Origin: Kalaharituber pfeilii
Taxonomy: Eukaryota > Ascomycota > Pezizomycetes > Pezizales > Pezizaceae
Direction of reading: 5' to 3'
Length of the DNA: 64,000 bases
NCBI GenBank assembly: GCA_015179045.1
Contig: WHUZ01000008.1
Span: 496,001-560,000, forward strand
Within the stretch, counting starts at the first letter, position 1; every line of letters begins with the position of its first letter. A model generated the notes under the pieces. That model ran no database searches, was not told the origin of the DNA, and saw only the letters and a list, made by a program, of their open reading frames with translations. This document shows positions 21,901 to 32,755 of this stretch, in pieces. The translations under genes and the position numbers were made by a program.

Positions 21901-24396
21901 TCGGAAGCTCAATTGATTATTGGGAACGACATGCTACTGCCAGGTGTACTATTCCACTATTGTGCAAAGTATGGGACGCTTCACGTGAAAGAAGGCTATC
22001 TATCGAGCTCCAAAGAGCTTACTGCCCTGGACTCCATAATTGATAGCTTTCTGAAGGCGAAGCATGCTTTACCTATATTACAGCATGTATATCATACTTC
22101 TATTCGATTCAACATGGATGAGTACCTTATACGATGGAAAGGTTTGTATGAGCCCTTCAATGAAGACACAAAAAACCCAAGTACAGGATTGTTCTTCGCT
22201 GCTGGTGTGGGATGGACTCAGTACTGTGAAAGAGAGATTAATAAGCAGCGGAAGGTAGTTGATGATTTTTCTCTTAAGGGGCCAGGATGGGCGTGCACTC
22301 TAGGGTATGCGGTAGATAGAGGGGATAGTGATATTGTAAAGCTGCTGCTAAAGCATGGAGCAAATGCGAATGGGGTGGACAAAGAAGGCACCACAGCACT
22401 ACATCGGGCAGCACAGAATGAACATACAGATATGGTCAAGCTACTTCTCGAGCATGGGGCGAACGTGCATGCAGTGGACAATGAGGGAATGACAGTACTA
22501 CATCAGGCAGCATCGAATGAAGGTACAGATATCGTCAAGCTACTTCTCGAGCATGGGGCGAATGTGCATGCAGTGGACAATGAGGGAAAGACAGCACTAT
22601 ATCAGGCACAAGGTATAGATATTGTTAAGCTATTTCTCGAGCATGGGGCGAATGTGCATGCAGTGGACAATGAGGGAAAGACAGCACTATATCAGGTAAC
22701 ACGGATTGAAGGTACAGATATTATTAAGCTACTTCTCGAGCATGGGGCGAACGTGCATGCAGTGGACAATGAGGGAGCGACAGTACTACATCAGGTAGCT
22801 CAGTATGGATATACAGATATCGTCGAGCTACTTCTCGAGCATGGGGCGAATGTGCATGCAGTGAACAAAACAGGGAACACAGCACTACATTGGGCAGCAT
22901 CGAATGGATATACAGATATCGTCGAGCTACTTCTCGAGCATGGGGCGAACGTGCATGCAGCGGACAATGAGGGAATGACAGCACTATATCTGGCAGCACA
23001 GTTTTCACATATAGATATCATCAAGCTACTTCTCGAGCATGGAGCAAATGCGCATGCAGTGGACAAAACAGGGAATACAGCACTATATTGGGCAGCACAG
23101 TATTCACGTACAGATATCATCAAGCTACTTCTCGAGCATGGAGCAAATGTGCATGCAGTGAGCAAAACAGGGAACACAGTACTAGATTGGGCAGCACAGA
23201 ATGGACGTACAGGTATGCTCAAGCTACTTCTCGAGCATGGGGCGAATGTGCATGCAGTGGACAAAGAAGGGAACACAGCACTACATCGGGCAGCACGGAA
23301 TGGACATACAGATATGGTCAAGCTACTTCTCGAGCATGGGGCGAATGTGCATGCAGTGAACAAAACAGGGAACACAGTACTAGATTGGGTAGCACAGAAT
23401 GGACGTACAGGTATGGTCAAGCTACTTCTCGAGCATGAGGCGAATGTGTATGCAGTGGACAAAGAAGGGAATACAGCACTACATCGGGCAGCACGGAGTG
23501 CACATACAGATATCGTCAAGCTACTTCTCGAGCATGGGGCGAATGTGCATGCAGTGGACAAAGAAGGGAACACAGCGCTACATCGGGCAGCACGGAATGG
23601 ACATACAGATATGGTCAAGCTACTTCTCGAGCATGGAGCAATTGTGCATGCAGTGGACAAAGAAGGGAACACCGCACTACATTGGGCAGCATGGCATGGA
23701 CGTCCAGCCATGGTCAAGCTACTTCTGGAGCTTGGGGTGAATGCGAATGTGGTGGGCTATGGAGGACGCACAGCGCTACATCAGGCACTACATATTGGGC
23801 GTATTGACATCGTAAAGCTACTTCTGCAGCATGATGCCAATTCACGAGTTACTGATGCAACAGATACTGAGCAAATGCGTGCTCAGCACTATGCCAGCTG
23901 TAATAGCGCCTCAACTATAACGAGTTTGAAATGCCCGCCATATGCCCATGTGGCTGGCAACGTTCGGGATCACAGCGGTCGCACTGCACTGTGGTATGCG
24001 GCCAAAGTTGGTAATACCGAAATCGTCAGTACCCTGGTCGCAAAGGCTGGCATTGAGCTCGATACATTATCCCAAGATGGAACTACACCATTGATGAACA
24101 GCATAGCAGCGGGTCACAAGTCCGTCGCAAAGATTCTTCTGAAGCAGAAACAGGAAAGCTTTATTACAACCAGACTAGTTGCGGCAAGCAAGAGAATGTT
24201 GAAGTTGATTAACCTACTTGACCAGAGGCAGCTACGGTTGCGGCCAGTTGCTGGTGATGGGGCAACCGCTTTTGATCTACAATCGCTCAGAGACGCATTA
24301 GTGCCACATGCCGGGGAAGCCAAACCAGGGTCTCGAGGAGGAAACGGTGGGCGCAAGAGAAAAGTTCGCCCACCTGCATTGAAGGGTCGACGCTGA
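18969..24396 (+). CDS. STAND/NLR receptor: fungal N-terminal domain, NACHT, ankyrin repeats
   Basis: Seven exons: 18969-19448, 19499-19671, 19750-19824, 19935-20111, 20608-20632, 20704-21324, 21402-24396. All introns are GT-AG and all phases match if one A is discounted in the A7 run at 19074-19080, giving 1514 residues. The N-terminus MAEAAGLAASIIAILGLG resembles the helical N-terminal domain of fungal STAND proteins. Walker A is GGPGVGKT (residues 300-307), split by an intron; exon 5 is only 25 nt. Walker B is IIIDALDEL (near Asp406). About 18 ankyrin repeats follow (residues about 807-1430), fourteen of them near-identical. Such proteins are intracellular receptors in which ligand binding by the repeats triggers ATP-dependent oligomerisation; some control heterokaryon incompatibility. 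The extra A is either a disabling frameshift or an assembly error. The partner is unknown. Confidence 0.9.
20154..20507 (-). mobile_element. Longest family-2 (SINE-like) element, in an NLR intron
   Basis: CGCTATAAT at 20154-20162 recurs at 20499-20507. The 336-bp insert reads on the minus strand from a GGATGACGTCATG segment, through GCAGAAACCAGAAGAACCGC and TTAAGCCTGTCTCCGGGCTT, to CCCTGCCATGGCC, GCAAGCGAGGTTACGTG and an A-tail. It has no coding potential. It lies inside intron 4, opposite in orientation to the gene, so splicing can remain intact. Confidence 0.88.
22370..23850 (+). repeat. 99-bp ankyrin repeat array with high nucleotide identity
   Basis: Units of 99 bp share words such as AAGCTACTTCTCGAGCATGG and AATGTGCATGCAGTGGACAA, often with only a few differences. 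Unit 4 of the ankyrin series is three codons short. The antisense strand is open across the array because of codon periodicity, so the minus-strand frames there are shadows. Confidence 0.95.
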
Positions 24397-25249
24397 GAGA
24401 ATTTGGAATGTAGCTAAGAAACGTTTATGATCTCTTTTTTTGTTAGTTTACCTGAGTTTTACTTTCTTTTTTGGGTGGAGTGTGCATTGGTAACACTCTC
24501 ACGCATGAATTGTCAATGTTATCTTCGTAGTAGCTTGCAATATCTCTTCAAGATTTTGATTAAATTCTACTAGTTTTGCTGATTTCAATGGTCACAAAGT
24601 GTAGATTTGTAGAGCATGTAAATGCATGTCCCAACCAGTCCAAAGCTGAAGCTCCATCTTTTTTTTGTGTCTCGTACTGTATACCGCCCTACGGGCTATG
24701 ATGAAGCCTCATCGCATGAGCGGTGAAGCCTAGACATCCGGCGCGAACATATTTTTTTTTTTTTTTTTTTTTTTTAATATCATTGATCGCATGCCGCCCT
24801 ATGGGCTATGGCGATGTTTAGATACATGGTAAAGGAAAATATAATCAGGAGATTGCAAGAAACTGTAGTAAAGATGTAATTGGAATTGAAATTACTGGAT
24901 AGAATGAAATGCCTATGCTTGTCCCGCCCATCTCAATATGTCCGCCAATGTGTCTCCATCCCCGTCTCCGTCGTCTGTGGGGCGGCAGAGGTCGTCTTCG
25001 CCCCTTGGACATTTCTTTTTCCACACCCTGCAGTGGGTCATACATAGCTTATCTCACTAGGACAACGATATTACGGAGGTAGCTTGATTGTTGCTTTTAT
25101 CATGGAGCCCTCGTTGTTAGCTGGATCAATATGTTCAGTTCCATTGTATTCGGACATGAGGGAGTGAACACCATAGTCACACTTTAGTGAGCATATATAC
25201 TTACACAGGCAGTTCCACATCTGACGGTGAGTGCGATGATCACGGGGCT
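24397..25249. other. 3' flank of the NLR gene with two LINE tail remnants
   Basis: A bare hairpin motif ACCGCCCTACGGGCTATG lies at 24684 and a full tail at 24751-24812. No coding region was recognised. Confidence 0.5.
24751..24812 (-). mobile_element. LINE 3' tail, minus orientation
   Basis: A T-run is followed by AATATCATTGATCGCATGCC and GCCCTATGGGCTATGGCG, the exact reverse of the LINE end. I did not find a convincing TSD. Confidence 0.8.
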
Positions 25250-25587
25250 CGATTAGGTAGTGAGCGGCACGAGCCGAGCTGGCTCGAGCTCAAACGAGCC
25301 AAGATCATGCTTGTGTTTTTCTCGACAGCTCGCTAAAATGCTTAGCCAGTGCAAGGTTTCATAAACTGTAAATACCTAATATAGTAATAATTAGAGACTT
25401 GGAGCTCATTCTGACCTACCAACAACTTCGAAATGCACAATTTAGCTGATAGTAGTGAGAAAGATGAAAATTTAGCTTAGTTTAGTTTAGTTTGTCAATA
25501 TTATGTATATAATCAATCCAGGCTCCAGCCGAGCTCACTTACTCACGAGCTGGCTCGAGCTAGCTCGTGCCGCTCACTACGATTAGG
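25250..25587. mobile_element. hAT-type MITE, 322 bp, perfect 8-bp TSD
   Basis: TIRs TAGTGAGCGGCACGAGC and GCTCGTGCCGCTCACTA (25258-25579) are bracketed by CGATTAGG at 25250-25257 and 25580-25587. TAGTG ends and an 8-bp TSD are hallmarks of hAT elements. Subterminal GAGCTCGAGC words are probable transposase-binding repeats. No transposase is encoded. Further copies lie at 48695 and 55894. Confidence 0.93.
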
Positions 25588-26794
25588 TACTTATCGAAGG
25601 CCCTACGTATATAAAACGACTAGCAAAAAGACCGAAGAAAGCTTAGAACTTGGACAGAGAAAGAAAATACAATCAGACAGAATTGCAGGCTATCTTCCTA
25701 TGGCAGGGACACGGGGCTTTTGTGCTACCCTGCTGGACATTAGTTTCTGCTTTGTGTAGGGTGCACAGCAGCTCTGCCTTGCCATGACTAACTGGTATCG
25801 GCAGATTATTATCTCCGGGAATGGGTTATTGAATTTCAGGTACCTTACCTATAAGTCTTCTTCAATATCAAACTCAATGCTAAATATCCTACTAATCCCC
25901 TTCTTCTCCCTTGCCAACGTCCCCCTTTGGCAATCTTTACACATCCCAGGACCAGTCCTGGCTTGGTGATCAAGCTGCTCCTGCCATTAGAGAAAGTTGT
26001 GGAACGCGACGGACTACCGTCTGGGACCTGCCCAGGTTCTCCACGTCAGTGGCCTCAAAATCCATTGTTCCTCTATAGGAAACATGCATGTAACTAGTGA
26101 TACCTGTTGGATGACAAGCCCATCCACAAGGTCATGGTTCTCCACTGCTACCTGGATGAGGGTGGTGTGCATTCCATCTATAATTCTAGCGTTGAGGTTC
26201 ATTCAAACCCGCCTCCGGAGGATGCTAGAACGTTCAGAGGATTTTGTGTCTATGGCGAGATGGATGGGGCATTGTCAGCACTACATACTTCCGAGGGTAG
26301 ACAGAGCACCCGAGCCGCCCAACTGTATCCTTGTTTAATTTTGGCTTCGTGTAACAGGGACCTGATTACGTTATGTCCATAAACAGGAGCAACCTCATGG
26401 ACAAGAAAACTCACAACACCTTTGAGAGTTTGAAAAGAATTATAGGGCTTAGTCCACATATAAAGCCAGCTATCACATACGGTTAAACACATGACATGCG
26501 AGCATGGCACGCTTCAATGGCCTTCCCATTGAAATACATTTGATCATCATTTAACATTTTGTGGACATAGTTCTTGACTCTCTCTATGGAGACGAGGTTG
26601 CTTCCACCCCGAAAAAGCAAGTTATTGAGCATGCTCGTCCGGTGTGGACTTTGAACAAAATATGGAAGGAAGAGATCCAGAAACGAATATGGAGACAGCT
26701 AGTGGTAGGCCTAATGAGTTATCACAGGTAAGTTTGTTTCAACTTTATTCGCCTTAAACTTGCTAGAAGTTAACCAACGTGGCTGCTACAGCTA
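25588..26794. other. No supportable gene
   Basis: Frames of 80-113 codons at 26.0-26.5 kb overlap on both strands. None has a domain or splice signals that would join it to neighbours. Confidence 0.4.
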
Positions 26795-27189
26795 TGCTAT
26801 CTTCTAGGGGCTCAGACATTGGAGACACCGAATAGGAAAGGCAGATTCACCAGAATGCAGATGGTGTGGCAAAGACCTGGAGACCCTCACTCATGTACTC
26901 AGCGAGTGTGACGTATGGAAGAGGAAATGGCCGGGTGGGGAGACAGACTTGAAGGCGCCGCCCAAGAGGGAAAAGGAAGGGGAAGGGGACAAGTTAAGGG
27001 AAATATTGGAATGGACAGGACGAGATTAGCAGTATATAGACAGTCTTTTCAGTCACTCCTCACGTTTACTTTTCACCCCTCATGTTGACTCTTTTTCTTT
27101 TCTCTATATAACTAAACATCGCCGTAGCCCACAGGGCGGCACGCGATTAATAATATAAAAAAAAAAAAAAAAAAAAATTGCTATCTTCT
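26795..27189 (+). mobile_element. 5'-truncated LINE with 11-bp TSD
   Basis: TGCTATCTTCT at 26795-26805 recurs at 27179-27189. The 373-bp insert begins in the ORF2 C-terminal cluster (ADSPECRWCGKDLETLTH), stops after WTGRD, and ends with CGCCGTAGCCCACAGGGCGG, GCACGCGATTAATAATATA and an A-tail. Confidence 0.92.
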
Positions 27190-27326
27190 TACCCGTAACC
27201 CACAACTCGCAACATATATCGAATAGTTTGAATTTAATGGACAGCCAAAAGGCATTACTAAAAACGAATAATTTAAGGATATCAGATGTAGTTATCGAAT
27301 ACTTAATTTTTCGCCTATCCAGAGCA

Positions 27327-27381
27327 ACTTTTTTTTTTTTTTTTTTTATATCAATACTCGCTTGCCGCCTGTAAGGCCATG
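27327..27381 (-). mobile_element. LINE 3' tail, minus orientation
   Basis: A T-run is followed by TATATCAATACTCGCTTGCC and GCCTGTAAGGCCATGGCG. The hairpin is altered (CCTGTAAGG) but recognisable. No clear TSD was found. Confidence 0.7.
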
Positions 27382-27539
27382 GCGAGGTATTATGTTAAAT
27401 ACATAGGTCATACTAGTAATGTTCACTAAACAGAAAGGAAAAAAAAACCTAGTCCCCCGACTCGGAGCTGCACTGGATGAATGTGGTGCCGAGTGTGAAG
27501 AAATAAGTGAGGAAGAGAATTAGATCACAACAACTTGGG

Positions 27540-27630
27540 CGCATGTACTCATGTTTTTTTTTTTTTTTTTTTTTGTATCACATGACCCCGCTTGTAGCTG
27601 TTCGCCATGGCAGGGCGCATGTACTCATGT
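27540..27630 (-). mobile_element. Family-2 tail micro-insertion with 15-bp TSD
   Basis: CGCATGTACTCATGT lies at 27540-27554 and 27616-27630. The insert is a T-run, GTATCACATGACCCCGCTTG and AGCTGTTCGCCATGGCAGGG. Confidence 0.95.
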
Positions 27631-27689
27631 AACTCAATCCAATGAGCCAAAATTTGGGAACGCTGTCATTGAGTTCTCATTACTCACAC

Positions 27690-28140
27690 TTTGCTTCAGG
27701 GGAAGAGCTTCGTCGGTTCAGTACGTACCTGGAAGTCTTTTGGATGTCCATACCTCGAAAGCTAATTATATCGGGGGAGTACGGTTTCTCCGACTAGAGG
27801 AGGTAAGGTTTTATGATGCTGAATTTATTACTGATAAAGCAGGACTTGCGAGCTGCAGGGCAGTTAAATCGATGATGTCAAGGCTACAAAGTAACGTTTT
27901 ACGGGATTTGGGTATATACTTGTATCGCTTTGCGTACGAGGGCCGAGAGAACGAAAGTGCAAGGCAGCTGTTAGGTACTTTATAACAACGTCACATTGGA
28001 CCTACCTCTCTTTCTAACCGTTTCCTTGCAACACACATAGAGGCATTTCAAGTTTTGTGTCCAAACTTCGCTCTCATACAGCGGCAAATCTTGTTAAAAC
28101 ATTTGGAAGCGGATATGGTGAATGTGAAGCCTTAGTAACT
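27690..28140 (+). pseudogene. Fragment of an unrecognised gene with one intron
   Basis: Protein-like sequence runs through DKAGLASCRAVKSM and VLRDLGIYLYRFAYEGREN, then a GT-AG intron from about 27975 to 28040. Splicing gives a helical continuation EAFQVLCPNFALIQRQILLK and a stop near 28133. The upstream frame opens inside the retroelement tail, so the true 5' end is missing or lies beyond a further intron. I do not recognise the family. Alternatively the second exon continues in another frame to 28332, where it runs into the subterminal repeats of a transposon. Whether any of it is expressed cannot be judged. Confidence 0.35.
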
Positions 28141-28221
28141 TCTAGCATTGTGTTTTGCCGTGCACTCCGTGTGCTGTCGAAGCATTTGGTCCAATTCCAC
28201 CTTACGGAAACGTCCCCAGGG

Positions 28222-28817
28222 CAGTGTTCCCAAGCGGCCCAGCCTGAAACAGCCCAGGCTGTCCAGGCCATTCAAGCCGTCCAGGCAATTCAGGGGCCAC
28301 CTTCAGGTTACTTGGACACGGATTTAATATAAACTTTTCAATATCTTCGGATGACTATCTAAACTTTTTTTTATTGAGCAGCGTTTCGCAGGTATTCAGC
28401 TAAGTACTTTTTTTTTTAGTATCGCTTGACTATATACTAATTTCTTATTAGTATTGCAAGGAGGCAGACATTCCAACCACCGGTACTGGTGATGATGATT
28501 CCATTAGTATTCTTCACTCTCCATAGTGCAGTTCAAGTTTTAATCTTGCATCGATGATTCCCTGCAGCCCAATCTGATGCCGACATTGGGTCTTCTGGAA
28601 ATTTGTGTTACAAAAATCTGGTGCGACAAAGTTGGATTTGAGAGTATATGAAGCTGTGCATGGCTAATGGAAAGCAATACTGGCGGTGTAAATCAGCAAG
28701 CAAAATCCTAAACATCAGAGAATGAGGTATACGTAGAAGTTAGAGTACGTTCTGTATATTGCTACTGTATAACTTAACTCACACTGCAGCCCTTAACTGG
28801 CCTAAGTTGGAACAGTG
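28222..28817. mobile_element. hAT-like MITE with CAGTGTTCCC ends, copy 1
   Basis: It starts CAGTGTTCCCAAGCGGCCC and ends TTGGAACAGTG. The interior matches 31521-32225 over several hundred bases (for example GACACGGATTTAATATAAAC). CAGTG ends fit the hAT consensus YARNG. Subterminal GTCCAGGCCATTCAAGCCGT words are present. No TSD was recognised. Confidence 0.65.
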
Positions 28818-29704
28818 TTTGATCACGATCATCAGTGAAGTTGGGAATGTCTCTGTCCAGTCACTTTCTGACTGGACAGAAGCCGGGATAAGTGGCGCTA
28901 ACTAAATATATATTTAAACCGACTGCTAATCTACTAGTAACGTAAACACATCCCATGCCTACATCGATCCACTTATTCCAACGTCCCGCTGGAGTGTCAT
29001 GGTATTCTGGCTTTTTTTTCCCCCTTTTTAATGTGACGTAAACCCGCTTATCGCCTCTGGAATCTCTTGATTTTTAGCGAATCCCGGCACCTTCCTATGT
29101 GAGTGCAGAACCTTAACGTTGCTGAGTGTGATTGTTAGCAACATCATTGTGCTGTTGAAAAGCTCAATGTTTAGCTAATTCCGCTTCAGTCACCTCAGTA
29201 CCAGTATGCCTATGAGCAGAAGTGCAGTTATGCCTTTTGGGTTACGTGAGGTCAGTGTGCCAGCTGCTGATTGAAACTATTGTTGGAAGAACGAAGTTGA
29301 TTGATTAAAGTTCGACCTACATACAGGAGGAAATTGAGATCTCGAGTACAAAGAAAATGTAGATATTTCCAAATAAGGAATAAAGAAGCAAGTCACGTGT
29401 ATCTAACGTGATGCTCACATGACTTTAGAATTATCTAGAAGTGTCAAGCGTAAAGAACGAAGAGACAGAAATATCTAGAATGCATGATGCATGACAAATA
29501 AATACATGACGTATAAGAGAAAACTAGAAAGTAGTAGAATATTAGAGAATGATATAGAAGAAATAGAAAGAACAGAACGCGGTGGAAAGACTGAACGTTG
29601 TACTATACCATTTTCAACAACTATGTCCGCATGCCTGGTTCTGGAGAAGGTAAAACAATGGTTGGAAAACTAGGAGTTTTTCAGCGATTTTGCAATTCTT
29701 GCTC
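28818..29704. other. No gene seen
   Basis: A hairpin (CTGTCCAGTCA..TGACTGGACAG, 28853-28880) recurs inverted at 30373. AAAGAAATAGAAAG-type purine-rich DNA covers 29.3-29.6 kb. Nothing else was identified. Confidence 0.45.
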
Positions 29705-29781
29705 TATCAACCTCGCCATAGCCCACAGGGGTGGCAAGCGAGTAATATATATATATATATTTATATTTTAAAAAAAAAAGT
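29705..29781 (+). mobile_element. LINE 3' tail with degenerate (TA)n/A tail
   Basis: CTCGCCATAGCCCACAGGGG and GGCAAGCGAGTAATATATAT are followed by TA repeats and A10. The TA expansion replaces the usual pure A-tail. No TSD was found. Confidence 0.75.
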
Positions 29782-30033
29782 ATGTTAAAACTCTCGAACT
29801 TGATGTGCTGCTACTATGTGTGAGCAGGTTATGCAGTTAAATAGCTCTTGTTTGTTGTCTAAATGAAGCCATGCCAACCTTGAATGTCAGGCAGAAGGTT
29901 GGGTGTTACGAGCAGTGCAGACAAATGAGGCCTTGATGCTGCATCATAGTCCATTGTTGATGAGGGTCTCATGCTGACTTGTCAAGATGCCAACGAGGAT
30001 GAATCAGTGATATTGGTGTTGACTCTTCAAGAT

Positions 30034-30090
30034 GATAAAATGTATATTCCCTGCCATAGGCCGGTAGCCTATATATGCTGGGTTACGTGA

Positions 30091-30157
<67 letters not shown>

Positions 30158-30166
30158 TAAAATGTA
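30034..30166 (+). mobile_element. Family-2 tail with C-run/CA/A compound tail, 11-bp TSD
   Basis: GATAAAATGTA occurs at 30034-30044 and 30156-30166. The insert is CTGCCATAGGCCGGTAGCC, GGGTTACGTGAC, then about 17 C, about ten CA repeats and about 30 A. Confidence 0.9.
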
Positions 30167-30614
30167 GACAAATTGTGACAAGGAATAATGTATTGGAGAA
30201 TAATTGAGCATATGGAACATGCAACATTTCCCATATTTCTGGCACTTCGTAAGTAGGAGTTGATGCAGCTTGCCATTCATATTTTAGCATGTCGATGCAC
30301 GCCATGCATGGGTTGTACGTACTAGTAGATTGGCAGTCGCTTGTATAATTTAGCGACACTTTTCCGGGCTTCCGTCCAGTCAGAAAGTGACTGGACAGAG
30401 ACGTTCCGAGTGAGGTTGACAGAAGGCGACTGCTGGCCATCAGCCACACCGTCACAATTTGTCAATTTTCCCGGAGAAGCACTCTTGGAGGAAGGGTTTA
30501 TTGCCATAAGCCAGAGGATGCCCTCGCTGTCCTTCATCACCATTAGATTATACTGCAGCCATGCGGGCAAGTGCTCCGAAATTCGGCTCAGTGTCTCCGT
30601 CCGGTCGCCACGGG

Positions 30615-31084
30615 GTGCCTGTCAGGGTCTACCCGCGAAGGGGATATCCACCCACATTGGCCTGTAAAGCTACTAGCGACAATTCGGCCTGATCAACCGA
30701 TAGCTGCAGTCTGGCAATGAAACATGGGTCGGGCACGGATGTGTATCACAAGGAATGCCGGCATGGTCAGAGCGTAGCGACAGCCACCGGACGGACCTCT
30801 AGGAGCAAAGCCACCGAATGGACCTCCAGGAGCAGAGCCACTGAACGGACCTCCAGGAGCAGAGCCACCGGATGGACCTCTAGATGAGGCGAGGCAGTGG
30901 CTGAGGGATGCCTATAGATAGAGCATCGTGATATCATAGCATAGAGAGACAATAGAAGGAAGGCACGCCGGATTGACTATAAGAAGGGCCAGCTAGAGCT
31001 GCCCTGTCGAAGGTCAAGCACCAAGCGTTGTCCTAAGTTACACCCTCATATTTACTACATTATCGTAGAAACCGTAACAGTGCC
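30615..31084. mobile_element. Solo LTR, 460 bp, 5-bp TSD, with internal minisatellite
   Basis: The element TGTCAGGGTC..AACCGTAACA (30620-31079) is flanked by GTGCC at 30615-30619 and 31080-31084. TG..CA ends and the TSD length indicate an LTR. It is about twice as long as the other two solo LTRs and carries a 27-bp repeat array. Confidence 0.82.
30786..30885. repeat. 27-bp tandem repeat, about 3.5 units
   Basis: Units of GGACCTCCAGGAGCAGAGCC plus ACCGAAC follow one another with one or two changes. The length is a multiple of three and reads GPPGAEP on the plus strand, but it lies inside an LTR. Confidence 0.88.
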
Positions 31085-31520
31085 ATTACAGACGCGGAGA
31101 TGTTAGAAACAGATTTCTGGAACGCCGAGCGAGAGAAGAAAGGGCCAAAGCCGACATTACTGAATATGTCGAATTGTCTGCATTATGATGACGAGATATT
31201 GGAAGCTCTCTTTCGGAGATCTGGATATCCATTTAGGGAAGGGATCATGACCCAAAACTCGGCTTTTACTACGAATTTTTCCAAACAAAAAAGGTGGTGG
31301 TTAGGATGATTGAGTTGGGAAGATTAGAGAAACGGCCAATGCTATATGGAGAACCCAATTACCTTCGGATGCCTTCGTCGTAAGTATAATGCTACTTAAG
31401 GGATCAAAACTAGAAGTATCCTATCGGATATAGCACTTTGCGAAATGCAGATGTCCCACCTTGTAATTCATATTCGGTCCCATGTCCGCTCAAATTCGGA
31501 GGGGTACTAAGGCTAACACC

Positions 31521-32225
31521 CAGTGTTCCCAAGCGGCCAAGCCTGAAACGTGCAGGCCATTCAGGCCGTTCAAGCGAATCAGAGGTAGGAGGGCTGGTTA
31601 CGATGCTATTCAGGGGCCACCTTCAGGCTGCTTTGACACGGATTTAATATAAACCTTTCTATATCCTTGGATAGCTATCTAGACTTTTTTTATTGAGCAG
31701 CGCTTTTTGCAGGTATTCAGGGAAGTAATTTTTTTTTTTGTTTCGCTTGACTGTATACTAGTGGTTGTCACTGAGCAACTGGGAATGGCTACCAGAAAGT
31801 AGCACTACTAATGAGTTCCTTCAGTAATCTTTCTTCACTCTCCGTACAGTAGTGCAGTTCAAGTTTTGTTCTTGCATCGTCGATTCCCTACAGTCAAATC
31901 TGATGCCGAAATTGAGTCCTCTGAAATCTAGGTTCCAAAAATGTGGTGTGGCAAAGTTGGATTTGATAGGATGGTGAAGCTCTGCATGATAATGGAAAGC
32001 GATACTGGTGGTACAAAATCTCCAAGTAAATTCCTAAACGTTAGAGAATGAGATATACGTGGAAGTTAGAGTACGCTCTGTATATAGCTACTGTATAATT
32101 TAACTCACACTGCAGCCAGAATGGCCTGAATGGCCTGGACCGGACTGGGCGGCCTGGACCGGCGCGGGCGAACCTACCGGCCGGCATAGATTTCTTTGGC
32201 CCAGGCCGGCCCGTTGGGAACACTG
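31521..32225. mobile_element. hAT-like MITE with CAGTGTTCCC ends, copy 2
   Basis: CAGTGTTCCCAAGCGGCC and GGCCCGTTGGGAACACTG are near-perfect inverted ends. Subterminal AATGGCCTGGACCGG words occur near the right end. The interior is shared with 28222-28817. No 8-bp TSD was found, so the boundaries may have been rearranged. Confidence 0.72.
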
Positions 32226-32498
32226 CACTTGCATGGTGGATACCTGTACACATGTCACAAGAAGCGGACATCAAGTGGAAATTGCACTGCATGTTGCATT
32301 AGTTGGCTGGGGAATGCAAGGGGTTTGGTGGTTAACTGAAAGGGTATCTAGGGAGCTGTGGCTCTCATTGCTCTTATTTCTTGTTGATGCTGGCTTTCAT
32401 TCTTCTCTCTTCTCTACTTTTGATTTTTACATATTTTTGGGTTACTCTTTCTCTAACGGTTGCTTTGACGGGGTTTCGAACCCTTACAACAGGCTTGG

Positions 32499-32582
32499 AA
32501 GGTATCTAATTTTTTTTTTTTTCTTTTTAATATCATTACTCACGTGCCGCCCTATGGGCTATGGCGAGTAAGGTCCCTAATT
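32499..32582 (-). mobile_element. LINE 3' tail micro-insertion, 13-bp imperfect TSD
   Basis: AAGGTATCTAATT (32499) and AAGGTCCCTAATT (32570) bracket a T-run, AATATCATTACTCACGTGCC and GCCCTATGGGCTATGGCG. Confidence 0.85.
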
Positions 32583-32712
32583 CACTTCTGAAGCTACTCT
32601 AATTGAGAGCCATCAGGCTAGGTTTGATCAGATTAAGAGGTTACAAGATTATGAGACTTACAAGATTATAGGAGGGCCTTGTAGGGGATAACAGCAGGAT
32701 TCGGTTGAGGAA

Positions 32713-32721
32713 GCTTCATGG

Positions 32722-32755
<34 letters not shown>

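Larger units (their letters stand above)
30341..31390 (+). pseudogene. Decayed unknown gene interrupted by a solo LTR
   Basis: One frame runs from 30341 to the LTR at 30620 (through EGDCWPSATPSQFVNFPGEA) and resumes in the same frame directly after the TSD at 31085 (ITDAEMLETDFWNAEREKKG), continuing to a stop at 31309. Leaving out the LTR and one TSD copy gives about 168 codons. Further coding-like sequence and a GTAAGT donor follow at about 31380. No ATG supports the listed start, so an upstream exon is probable. I do not recognise the domain. The clean continuation across the insertion shows that this was coding DNA when the LTR element landed. Confidence 0.55.

Noticed and set aside
22724..23717. 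Long minus-strand frames (94 and 305 codons) across the ankyrin array
   Set aside because: They result from the codon-periodic 99-bp repeats and have no independent support.
25997..26510. Overlapping frames of 86-113 codons on both strands
   Set aside because: No domain, and opposite-strand frames are equally good, so none can be preferred.
32455..32500. TTTCGAACCC as a tRNA T-loop
   Set aside because: No acceptor stem, D-arm or anticodon stem can be formed around it on either strand.
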